From Branchiostoma floridae (Eukaryota > Chordata > Leptocardii > Amphioxiformes > Branchiostomatidae): DNA of 64,000 nt. The notes under the pieces were generated by a model. That model saw only the letters and a program-made list of their open reading frames with translations. It was not told the DNA's origin and searched no databases. Shown piece after piece: positions 33,313 through 43,754 of this stretch. The position numbers and the translations under genes are program-made. Every line of letters starts with the position of its first letter. Positions within the stretch are counted from its first letter, which is position 1. The stretch lies in the NCBI RefSeq assembly GCF_000003815.2, contig NC_049986.1, positions 24,396,952 to 24,460,951 of the forward strand. Reading direction: 5' to 3'.

Positions 33313-35686
33313 CTAGGGTTGGGCAGGTCTGGCGTACTCGGGCCCGTAGAAGGCGAGATTCCTGTCTATTTTGGCCTCCAGTGTACGGAATGACGGGCGC
33401 AAGACGGGTTGCCAGCGCCAGCACTGCAGCATAAGGTCGTACCTGCAGAAAAAGCGACATCTAGCGATTGTCAAATGAACTACATCTCTTTTTTAGTCCT
33501 AATTGCCTGTTAACCTTAATGTTATTTACAAAATGTGGAGCACAAGAAATATTACTGTTCTGCAAAGTTGCAGTTTCGTGAACGAGTTATCAGCATACAT
33601 GTCCCACGTCTATCACTAGCCGCATGCATGTTTGCTGATGAGTATGATAACCTGACGAGTTATTGAATGCATTCTAATCACAACTGTCACTTTTGTTCCT
33701 TTTTCATAACCACAGGACAATACAACTTGTCCGATTGCTTGCGATCGGAGTGCAGAAGAAGACGACTTACATGGCATCCGGACAGTCTTCAGGTTGGGGC
33801 ATCCTGTATCCAGCCTGTAGCCGGTCTTTCAGATCGTTTACCGCCACGTCAGGGTATGGATGGTCCCCTAGCGTACAGATCTCGTACAGCACTATTCCGT
33901 AGGACCACCTGTTAAGGATAAGGCCACATAACTTGTATAACATGGGTCAGGGTTGTTGGTAACCCATTTGTGATATTTTTATAAGACTGCTCACAGATCA
34001 CATTATGTGATAAGATTGCACAGACATCATTTTGTGTGAAAAGATTGCTCAAATATCACTTTGTGTAGTGAAATATTAGTAACACCCCACTACTCACACG
34101 TCGCTCTGTGTGGTGTAGGCTTCCCCACCCTGTAGCCGCTCCGGTGCCATCCATTTCACTGGCACTTTTTGAAGTCGATCCTGCCGACGGTAACCTCGCT
34201 GGTAGATGTTTTCTGCCAGCCCAAAGTCGGAAATCTTCACCTTCAGGCGTTCCCCGACCAGGACGTTCCGAGCGGCCAGGTCTCCGTGGACGTAACGAGA
34301 CCGGGCGATGTGATCCTGAAATAGGAACGTCAACAAAAAAATTTTGCCTCTGACTCAGGTCTATCCTGTCATTTTGTTCACCGTTTGCAATTCACAGCAC
34401 CTAGAACTCACCATGCCTCCAGCGATCTGCCGGGCCACCTGGAACATCTGCATCACCTCGAAGTTGTAGATATCATCTCGAGGTCCGTCAGAGTTTTCTT
34501 CCTGTGGAAAAATATTACATAACACTATATATTCAAAATTATATGGAAAATAACAGATTCTACTGTTAAAAAACCATTAGACCATTGGTAACGAAGCTGT
34601 TGTAGAAAATAATGCAATTTACAGATGTCACATGCTAAATGTCTTTAAATGACCTGCAAAGTTTACTAGGAAGTTCTGTTGAAGATCTTGATCACTACTA
34701 ACGTACTCTACCTTCCCGAGGAAAACAACAATGTGGCTCACCTCCCGACATTTCCTCAGGAAACTTTTCAGGTCTCCGTACGGCATGAACTCCGTGATGA
34801 GATACAGATGGTCTCGCACCACCGTGCAGCAGTTGACCAGACCCAGCAGGTTCTTATGAGCCCCCAGGTCCACAACTGCGCGGATTTCCTCCAGGAAACT
34901 CAGCTTGTCGTCCTCACTGGCGTTTTCTGTGGATGGAACAGAACATGCACAATGACGCGAAAGGCTAGAAATCCGTAACAAGATCATCAGGTTGGTCACT
35001 ACATTACTTGATTCTTTGCACACAACCATGTCTTTTATTCAACCAAGTTTGGGACCGCATCTGTAAGCAGCGACACCAATGCTGCAGTGCAGTGCAGTGT
35101 GAACCAGTCAGATTTGCTCTCAGTACTGCCGGTCACTTGGTTGTATACAAATGAAATTGGTATTACGAGAAAGACTTACAAATGCGAGCAGATCTAAAGA
35201 AAATTTCGTTGCAAATCGTTACATTTGCATGTAGCTAAAGAGAGTAAATGGTTGTCAGAAGTTGATACAATCCCTTGTTTCAGGTGGCCCTCAAATACCA
35301 CTCTGTATTAACATGTACATGTACCTAGATACATTAGATATCTCCCACTTCACCCTTTGTACGTAATGGCAGATGTCGAAAATCAAATGTAGTTGCGCTT
35401 TTAGAACTAGTGCAAATCTCGACTAAATCGCGTGAAAATCTTTGTAAAATGCACACTTGCCCCAAAAACACTACGATACAAAAAGCATCTACAAAACCTT
35501 TAACAGTTTTTACGACGACGTCCTCCGTCCTGTCGTCCCGAGTCAGGATTGCCCGGTAAACGAGGCCGAACGCCCCGCTGCCGATCCTCTGACCAAGCGT
35601 CACCCGGCTGGGATCGACCTCGAGCTTCGGGAACTGTGGCCTGGGGGGAACCAGTTGGACCATCTCCTCCATCCTCCTCCTGTGGA
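33313..35686 (-). CDS. Exons 8-13 of the receptor kinase: tyrosine kinase domain
   Basis: Exons 35498-35686, 34742-34926, 34412-34501, 34098-34315, 33771-33908 and 33313-33442. Landmarks in order: GQRIGSGAFGLVYRA (glycine loop), EDVVVKTVK (VAIK lysine), SFLEEIRAVV (helix C Glu), hinge TEFMPYGDLKSFL, a small kinase insert (EEENSDGPRDD), VARQIAGGM, catalytic loop YVHGDLAARNVLV, SDFGLAENIYQRGYRR, VPVKWMAPERL, DVWSYGIVLYEI, RPSFRTLEAKI, stop TAG at 33313-33315. The layout is like the FGFR/RET/Tie region of receptor tyrosine kinases. The catalytic Asp, DFG and Lys are all present; only the HRD arginine is glycine. Confidence 0.87.
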
Positions 35687-38600
35687 CTGCACAGCAACAT
35701 GGGACAAGAATATTGTGGTATAACGTATCTGAGGTATGGCATAAATAAGTTGTTTTTTAAACCTTTGTTTATTCATGAAGAGCTCGAATCGGTCTGCAGG
35801 CCACTGTTCATTAAGGTCACGAGGCAAGAGGGTAGGGGCAGACAAAATATAACAAAGATCTTACGTAGGACATGTAGTGATTTGTACCAACAGCAAACTG
35901 CCATACAGAAAGGACGAAAAGATCAATAAAATTTCTCTCCGTGCAATTTTTCTCGCTGTACCTGTTGACTTGGATTACCCTGACTTTGAATGTCGGTTGA
36001 AGGAAATACAGGTGTATAAATTCCTGAAAAGGAACAGATTAGCTCACTCACTTGCCACATCATCTGGCAGAAAGTCCAGTTCAATCGGTTGTTGATAGTC
36101 TTCTCTTCTTTTTCTCCTCCTTTGTCTCAGGAAGACCATGAAGAAGACAGCTGCCACAATCAGCGCCGTGGTGATACCGGCACTGGTGCCGCCGATGATA
36201 GCTTGGGTGAACGCGAGGCTTTGTTCTGTGGGCACTGTATGTGCTATAATAACTTTTCAATTACTTTTCTGGCATCAAAACGGCAATACCGACACTGATG
36301 CCAGTGACGAGGTATGTGAAGTCCGTCCAATGATAGGGAAATTATACTTTTAGGTCTGCATATAATAATGCGGGAGTGCAACTTTTAGGTTTGTTTCTGG
36401 CAATTTAGACGACTAGGCAACATTTAGAATTCCGATCGTTTTTGCCACCTTACAGTAGTGGTGGAAACGCTGTCTAATAAACCATATCATGAGATCCCCC
36501 AATGTTGCGGGCGGCAGTTTCTACGTTAGATTGAATGCGGTTTCTTACAGTGCTCTCTTGTGAAAATTTTGAGATTGGAACAGACCTTACTTTGACTTAG
36601 TTGCTTAGACCTTTTGGTAAGATCTACCTGACACCCCCTCAATCTATTTGAGACCAATGAAGTTATGGTTTGGATAGCCGGATCGATCAGCGAACTATAT
36701 TCTTGCAGAATTATGATGATAACACTAGCTATAGACGGCAAAAGAGGCTTCGGTAACTCACGTCGGCAAATCGGAAATTCTCGTCCCCAGCTTCCGTCGT
36801 CTTCGCAGGTGGCCAAGGACCTGCCGACAAGCTCGTACCCAGGATTACAGGAGAACTGCATGTCGTTCCCAAAGCAGTAACCGTCGGTAGCATTAACCAG
36901 TCCGTTTATGATTTCAGTGGTATTGTCACAGCAGATACCTGAAAATGTATACAGCTGACATGAAGAACGGCGAAGGCTCTGTATAGAGAGTTTAAAACAA
37001 CATAATGAAAAGGTCAACGCTCAAGTAATTATCATCACCCATCCCCGATTAAGGTCTACGAAGTTTCGAGAAATCTCGTACCATGGTTGGTACTCTCTTT
37101 CATGCAGAAACCAGAAAATGGTAAAGAAGAGAAATCAGAACCACTTTCGTCAACTCACGTTGGCATGTCGGAATCTCTCGGTCCCAATGTTTGTCCACCT
37201 GGCAGATAGCGGAAGAGCTGCCGACAAGCTTGTAGCCGACGTCACAGGAGAAGTGGATACTGTTCCCAGAGCAGTAGCCGTTACTAGCGGTGATATGGCC
37301 GTTCGTTATGCTGATTGTATTGTTACAGCAGGACCCTGGAATTGAAATGGTCAAAACATATTGAATTTATCTAAATTTATATTCTTTACAACTGTAACAA
37401 TATCAACGTTTTTAGATCATGCACTTTGGATTTCATCATATCTGCGCCGACTTTCTTCGTCCATCATGCATATGACTCCCGTTCAATGGTAAGGACAATG
37501 ATGGAATTGTCATGTACTGTAGACAAGCACCCTGTCTGGTTATGGGCGGGGGGAGGTATAAGGGTAAAAAGAATTCCCCGTCGATCGGCCAGTTGACAGG
37601 CTGGCATTTCAATTCTGTATTACTTTATGCATCAAACGGCGGTCACAACCTCTTTAGGCATGCATTACATACTGGCTGATTTATGCCTAGGCGCCTGAGA
37701 CAGTGACAACAGGCCTACGTGAAAACATTTTGCACCGATGTACCTCGAAGGCCTGGCATTCACATTATCTACCTAAAGAATCATGGCGGTGACGTCATCG
37801 TTATGTAACTAACGATTTTTACTATCTCACGTTGGCAAGTCGGAGTCTCCGCGTCCCAACTCCCGTTCTTTAGGCAGGTGGCACTGGGCTTGCCCGCGAG
37901 CTCGTATCCAGGGTCGCAAGAGAATTGGATTTTTTCATTCCCAGAGCAGTAGCCGTTGGTATCAGTGACCTTGCCGTTCTGGATTGATATGGTGCCGTCA
38001 CAGCAGATATCTTTAAATAGAAAAAGAAAAGAAACAAACAGGCGTTGGAAACAAGACATTGCACCATCAGGAAAACGAGCGCTATATAGAAAGACCTGGA
38101 ATAAACCGCTATAGATAGAACTGTGTCAGCGCCAGTCATAGTGTCAGTTCTTTTTGAAACGGCCTTGACAACTAGATTCCTTAACAGAGGTAATCACCTA
38201 CCAACGGTCACACGTGCTTATATTTTCGTTAATCCTTATGGAATTCTTAACCTCTAACAGGCTACACAAATACTGGAAAATAGTAGAACTTGAACAAATA
38301 TGAACAGAAAACATGTCAGGGGACTTATCTGGCCGAGAAGTATGGTTTGCAACCAGCTTACTCCTCTGGCATGTTAAATGTCCATATTTGTTAAATTCCT
38401 ACAATTTTTCGAGTGACCCGAGAGTCTGGTAGAGGCTAAAAATTCCATACGGACATTATACGGACATACTGAATATACGCACGCGTGATCCCACCCTACA
38501 GTTTAGGTCTATGAGCCCTTTTTGCCTTTTTTGGCTTGTAATACACCTTTGCTGGCCATTTCTTTTGTACTGGGTCACTTGTAATGCCGGCCCGTGGCCA

Positions 38601-41600
38601 AAAAAAGAGACGACCCAGACAGCCTACTATGGAGGCTAGACCTCCGGATCGTTAGGGGGAAATCAGGATTGTATTTAAACAAATAAAAAAGAAAGCGAAG
38701 AAATCAGAAACACAACTAATGTGTAATGGACAAAACGTGCTGTCATGAGTTAAATCTTGTATGCGTAATAATTACGCATACAAGATTTAACTCATGTCGT
38801 ATTTTGTCTCTTATCTCATGTTGAATGTTGTATCCAGTGGTGTCGCTTGAGTACGGAACCACATGCACTGACAGTGGAGTTAGTGTATGACTAAAAACAT
38901 AAACGACGTTTCCGGGTTGTACGTTTGATTATCGCTACACACTAACTCTTCAAAAGTTTACTTTTCATCACTCTTTCTGGTATAGGCTTAAAAAACAGAG
39001 CTATTCTAACCTGTAACATAGACCTCGACCTCGCACATTGCCAAAATAGTTGTTTTCCGGTAAACCGGTGGTATTGCCTGTACCGACACGTAACGGCCGT
39101 ACATCGGCGGGTCGCAGTGTGCCTCTATATTCAGGAACTGTAACGCTGACCCAACGTCGTAAGACTGTCCGCATTGGTCATTCTGGGTGAAGTTCTCGTT
39201 CGGCCCAACCCGCACCATTAATTTGCCTAAAGTAAAACAAGTCATGAAATTCACGGTGACAAGTAGAAATAGGTTCCTTGTAAAATCAGGCAGAATGTGT
39301 CACCTTCAGCACAGACACCCATACCACACGACTTCACACAGAGGAAGAGGAATATAATTGGTCCAATTCATAGATTTACTTCAGTTTTTTGTACAAATAT
39401 GAAAATAGTATCTCGATAAGATAATTGCTCAGATTAAGGGCTGATGGCCACAGTTTTGTTTTTGATGGCATAGAGTAATTAAGTAGCTATAGATGGCTAT
39501 TGATGCAAGTGTATGTAGCTGTAAACTTCCGTGCAGANNNNNNNNNNNNNNNNNNNNNNNNNNNNNNNNNNNNNNNNNNNNNNNNNNNNNNNNNNNNNNN
39601 NNNNNNNNNNNNNNNNNNNNNNNNNNNNNNNNNNNNNNNNNNNNNNNNNNNNNNNNNNNNNNNNNNNNNNNNNNNNNNNNNNNNNNNNNNNNNNNNNNNN
39701 NNNNNNNNNNNNNNNNNNNNNNNNNNNNNNNNNNNNNNNNNNNNNNNNNNNNNNNNNNNNNNNNNNNNNNNNNNNNNNNNNNNNNNNNNNNNNNNNNNNN
39801 NNNNNNNNNNNNNNNNNNNNNNNNNNNNNNNNNNNNNNNNNNNNNNNNNNNNNNNNNNNNNNNNNNNNNNNNNNNNNNNNTTGATGCATGTGTATGTAGC
39901 TGTAAGCTTCCGTGCAGAAACCACTTACTGTAAATTATATCGATGTCCCTAACAGTGACCCGGCTGACCCTGTAGTAACCTGCCAGGTCCACCTGCCACC
40001 ATGGCTGTTGTTCCCGGTGTGTTCTAGCGCAGTCATCAGTGGAACCATCCACAGCCTTTTCCGCTCCCGTACCGTTACCCTGTGTAGAACTTTGCGATGC
40101 TTTCTTGTCAAGGGCAAAGTTATCTTCTGTAAGTGAACAGTGACCGAATATCTATCTAATATAGTATATACGAGGGGCGTGCAATTAGTAATGGTCCTGA
40201 CCCATTTGCCATAGCAGGAGATTAATGAAACTTGGCACAGTTATTAGTCTTTCTCTTCATAGGAATCACCCAGAGTTATGCATTTCTCCCATCGTTTGAT
40301 GCAGCTCTGGACACCGATTTTGTAGGACACCCCAGGTTGGTCCTCCAACTGATGCCTCATCAATGGCACAAGAGGGACGACCAGGTCTGGGAGCTGTTTC
40401 CACAGACTTCCAGCCACGTTTGAATTCAGGATGCCAGCGTTTTACAAGATCATATGATGGGGCATCATCACCATAAGTTTCATTTATTTCATCAAAAGTC
40501 TTCTTTGGTGTGCGTCCTTTCAAATACAAAAACCGGATCACTGCGCGACACTCAACTGGTTCCATTTCACACCTGGTCCATTTCGCACCTGACTTAGTTC
40601 AAACACCAGTAAATCAGAAACCACAATTAGTTCAGAGCTGTCTTTTGCAACATAACCCATAGAGATATGAATTATTACACATACAAAATTTCATTTAGAT
40701 CAGACAACTGGAAGTGGGTCAGGACCATTACTTATTGCACGCCCCTCGTATGTATGTCACAGCAGAGATCACAATCCAGTAGAATCGCCGATTCTCCTAG
40801 GAGAGATCGCGATCGGAGCTGGTCCTAGGGCCAACTCCGATTGGGTTCTCTCCTAGGAGAATCGGTGATTCTACTAGTATGGATTGCGATCGGGGTCTCT
40901 CCTAGGGCCAACTCCGATCCAAAATCAAATGATGCTAAGATATGGGAAACAGACTGCGATCGCGATCTGTCCTAGGACAATCGGCGATTCTAATAGTACG
41001 TATTGCGATCGGGATCTCTCCTAGGACCAACTCCAATCCAAACTCAAATGATGCTAAGATATAGGAAACAGCAATACTTTTTTTTGATAAACAATGATTT
41101 TATTTAGTAAAAACCTACTAACTCATTACCAACCACACACAAGCCTACTTGTGTCACTTCTACAATGTTCACTCAAGACTTCCATACTAGAGTCACTTCT
41201 TCACCTTTACTCAAGGCACACTTCTACTCAATGATCACTTAACAATGGTTATTGTTCTTCTAAAGCTGTGAAATGATTCAGTACAAGTCTGACTAGTGTC
41301 AGTAGTGAAATGTACTCAATTGGTGTGAAATTGTGAGTCATATCTTGAAACTCTACTTAATCCTTTGACACCTGCTAGACGACTTTACAGTTGTTATTGT
41401 TCTTCCAAAGCTGTGAAATTTGCATACTGACACATTGTTTGATTACCTGGTGGTGTCTTTTACATATTATAAGATTTTTGCCACTACTTTATCAGAAATT
41501 ACTTTATCAGAACACATACTCACATGACATTTGCCATGAAATTGATGCTTTATACTATAGAGTATCTTGAGTAAAGTTGAAGAAGTGACCCTAGTGTGGT

Positions 41601-43527
41601 AGTCTTGAGTGAAGTTAACATTGTAGAAGTGACACAAGTAGGCTTGAGTGTAGTTGGTAATGAGTTAGTAGGTTTGCATTATTACTAAATAACATCATTG
41701 TTTATAAAAAAAAAGTATTGCTGTTTCCTATATCTTAGCATCATTTGAGTTTGGATTGGAGTTGGTCCTAGGCGAGATCCCGATCGCAATCTGTACTAGA
41801 AGAATCGCCGATTGTCCTAGGACAGATCGCGATCACAGTCTGTTTCCCATATCTTAACATCATTTGAGTTTGGATCGGAGTTAGCCCTAGGAGAGACCCC
41901 GATCGCAATCTATATAGGAGAGAACCCGATCGGAGTTGGCCCTAGGACCAGCTCCGATCGCGATCTCTAATAGGAGAATCGGCGATTCTACTGGATCGTG
42001 ATCTCTACTGTGACATATATATATCTTAATAGCAATGTTAGTTCTGTCTTAAAAGCACTGTTTTTACGGAGATGTTCGAAAAAGGACCATGATCGAACAA
42101 TGGACACGATGTTGATTATTTGTTGAAGCCCTTCCAATGATATGTAAACGAATCTTACCTTTACCACAGAATGGGCCAGTCCAGCCGACATTGCAAGCAC
42201 AAGTGACGTCAGCGCTTCCCATGGTGCAGTCCCCGCGGCCGAGACAAACTTTGTCTACTGTAACAGTTGCTTTCAGTGCGTCGCCTTTCATGTGGTGAGG
42301 GGAGCTGCAGGTAGGGCCATCGGAAATTGAAGTACGCAGACGTGCCGAAGTCAGTAGACCATGTATACTACAGTCACACCTCCATGGGTTTCCTGCTATG
42401 TAAAGGTTCTGCAGACTGGTGAGATGTGAGAACACTCCAGAGGGCAGACTCGAGATGTTATTGTTGTCCAGGTGAAGTCGTACCAAACGGGTCAGACGTG
42501 AGAACACTCCAGAGGGCAGACTCGAGATGTTATTGTTTTCCAGGTGAAGCACCCCCAAATTGGTCAGATGTGAGAATACTCCATCCGGCAGGCCAGCTAT
42601 ATGATTACCAGACAGAGACAAGAGCCCCAGACTGGTGAGATGTGTGAACACTCCAGTGGGCAGACTCGAGATGTTATTGTTGTGCAGGTGAAGCTGTAAC
42701 AAACTGGTCAGGTTTGAGAATACTCCATGAGGGAGGTCAGCTATATGATTACCAGATAGATACAAGAGCCCCAGACTGGTGAGATGTGAAAACACTCCAG
42801 TGGGCAGACTCGAGATGTTATTGTTGTGCAGGTAAAGATCTCTCAAACTGGTCAGATTTGAGAACACTCCATCCGGGAGGTCAGCTATATGATTACCAGA
42901 TAAAGACAGACTAAACAGAGATGTGAGATGTGAGAACACTCCAGAGGGCAGACTCGAGATGTCATTGTTTTCCATGAGAAGCACCACCAATCTGGTCAGA
43001 TGTGAGAATACTCCAGTGGGCAGACTCGAGATGATATTTTTTTCCAGGAAAAGCTGTTCCAAACTGGTCAGATGTGAGAACACTCCATCCGGGAGGTCAG
43101 CTATATGATTATCAGATAGCCACAGGTACCGCAGGCTGGTGAGATGTGAGAATACTCCAGTTGGCAGACTCGAGATGTTATTGTTGTGCAGGAGAAGCTC
43201 CACCAAACTGGTCAGGTTTGAGAACACTCCATCCGGGAGGTCAGCTATGTGATTATAAGATAGATCCAGCAACTCCAGACGGGTGAGGTAGCCGAAATCC
43301 GCATCAGACAGGTCCTGTATGTTATTGAAGTCCAGGTAGAGAACAGTTGTACCCAATGGTATGTTGGCAGGAACGACTGTGAGTCCCCGTCTGATACAGT
43401 AAACCTGCTCGTTAGACCCACAAGAACATGTCTCCGGGCAGGTGAAGGCGGCCGTGATCATGACGACCCACAGGAGACCGAGGACACTGACTGCAGCAGC
43501 TCGGCACGTCACACGGCTCCTCTGCAT
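33313..43527 (-). CDS. Receptor tyrosine kinase with LRR-EGF-FTP-CCP x3 ectodomain (13 exons, complete)
   Basis: Exons on the minus strand: 42159-43527, 39929-40126, 39011-39226, 37831-38010, 37159-37335, 36762-36938, 36052-36234, 35498-35686, 34742-34926, 34412-34501, 34098-34315, 33771-33908, 33313-33442. All have GT-AG edges and keep frame; the sum is 3450 nt, or 1149 aa plus stop. Order: signal peptide, LRRNT, about 13 LRRs, LRRCT, EGF (exon 1); FTP/fucolectin domain (exons 2-3); three CCP domains (exons 4-6); one transmembrane helix followed by RQRRRKRRE (exon 7); tyrosine kinase (exons 8-13). Ectodomain exons are all phase 1-1. The kinase has a glycine loop (GSGAFGLVY), VVVK lysine, DFG, KWMAPE and a Trp-rich C lobe. 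The HRD motif reads HGD. The mature protein would be a type I plasma membrane receptor; its ligand is unknown. An ATG further upstream in the same frame would add MCCNLYNLCYCHSSSS, but the ATG at 43527 gives the cleaner signal peptide and matches the paralogue. Confidence 0.85.
36052..36234 (-). CDS. Exon 7 of the receptor kinase: transmembrane helix
   Basis: The exon encodes a short stalk (PTEQSLAFTQ), a hydrophobic helix (IIGGTSAGITTALIVAAVFF then MVFL) and a basic stop-transfer stretch (RQRRRKRRE). It joins the last CCP exon in phase 1 (CGA C|TG CCC) and the first kinase exon in phase 1 (GCA A|TC CAC). The orientation is type I, with the kinase inside. Confidence 0.85.
36762..38010 (-). 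CDS. Exons 4-6 of the receptor kinase: three CCP/sushi domains
   Basis: Exons 37831-38010, 37159-37335 and 36762-36938 each encode one CCP module, each phase 1-1. All three share the unusual start xxCC(D/N), NG(Y)C(S/F)GN, FSC(D/N)xGY(E/K)L, C, W, P(T/I)C. The tandem CC at the start, with a matching extra Cys in GYC(S/F)GN, suggests an added disulfide compared with the usual four-cysteine sushi fold. They are close to each other in sequence, so the array probably arose by exon duplication. Confidence 0.85.
38744..38796. repeat. Perfect 53-nt palindrome
   Basis: Two 26-nt arms (CATGAGTTAAATCTTGTATG CGTAAT) around one central base, with no mismatch. It lies in the intron between the FTP and first CCP exons. 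Confidence 0.95.
39011..40126 (-). CDS. Exons 2-3 of the receptor kinase: FTP/fucolectin-like domain
   Basis: Exon 2 (39929-40126) encodes EDNFALDKKASQSSTQGN, KAVDGSTDDC, PWWQVDLAGYYRVSRVTV; exon 3 (39011-39226) encodes VRVGPNENFTQNDQCGQSY, PPMYGRYVSVQAIPP, CEVEVYVT. Leading NxALxKxASQSS, WWxVDL and the closing CEVEVY are hallmarks of the F5/8C-like fucolectin-tachylectin-4 (FTP) family, which binds fucose in several animals. Whether the sugar-binding residues survive was not verified. The intron between the exons contains the assembly gap 39538-39880. Confidence 0.85.
39538..39880. other. Assembly gap (343 N)
   Basis: Both sides carry near-identical sequence (TTGATGCA(A/T)GTGTATGTAG, then CTGTAA(A/G)CTTCCGTGCAGA), so the gap sits in or beside a local duplication and its true length is uncertain. 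Confidence 0.95.
40171..40748 (-). mobile_element. 578-bp internally deleted mariner element, copy 2
   Basis: Same length as 18926-19503 and nearly identical in the opposite orientation, with TA at both ends. The encoded 99-aa frame (40266-40565) differs only at the last residue. It sits in the intron between the LRR and FTP exons of the receptor kinase. Confidence 0.9.
40755..42015. mobile_element. 1261-bp palindromic foldback element
   Basis: TGTCACAG at 40755 and CTGTGACA at 42015, flanked by TA. The outer 400-450 bp of each side are imperfect reverse complements; the loop is about 41230-41560. The arms are filled with smaller palindromes (CTCCTAGGAG, GATCGCGATC, CCTAGG). Its left end is 6 bp from the mariner element at 40748. 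Confidence 0.85.
42159..43527 (-). CDS. Exon 1 of the receptor kinase: signal peptide, LRR array, LRRCT, EGF
   Basis: One 1369-nt exon encodes the entire LRR ectodomain. After the signal peptide comes LRRNT (CPETCSCGSNEQVYC), then about 13 repeats of 24 aa. Two repeat types largely alternate: NHIADLPDGVFSNLTSL and NNISSLPTGVFSHLTSL. LRRCT begins NPWRCDC and has its later cysteines (PTCSSP, DKVC). The EGF-like end is CTMGSADVTCACNVGWTGPFC. The layout (LRRNT, variable LRRs, LRRCT in one exon) resembles vertebrate VLR, GPIb and slit-type ectodomains. The donor is AAAG|GTAAG, phase 1, and fits the FTP exon (G|AA GAT AAC). Confidence 0.88.
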
Positions 43528-43754
43528 GCTGCTGCTGCTGTGACAATAACACAGATTGTACAGATTACAGCACACAAATCTGTCATCATATTACTCATAA
43601 GTTATTCTTGGGAATGGGTTGGCGGATATCATCTAACGTGTATACTTTGGTTAGGTAAAATATACAAGTTCATAAAGGTTCATCGACTTGCTTTTCCTGT
43701 TCTCAATATTACAAAGAACAATTTTAAGAATGTTATAGACAACCACTATGATTG

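Noticed and set aside
33113-33316. Plus-strand repeat ORF (VWSVVLGSVEGGMP units)
   Set aside because: It is the antisense of the 48-bp repeat derived from the kinase tail; no independent coding evidence.
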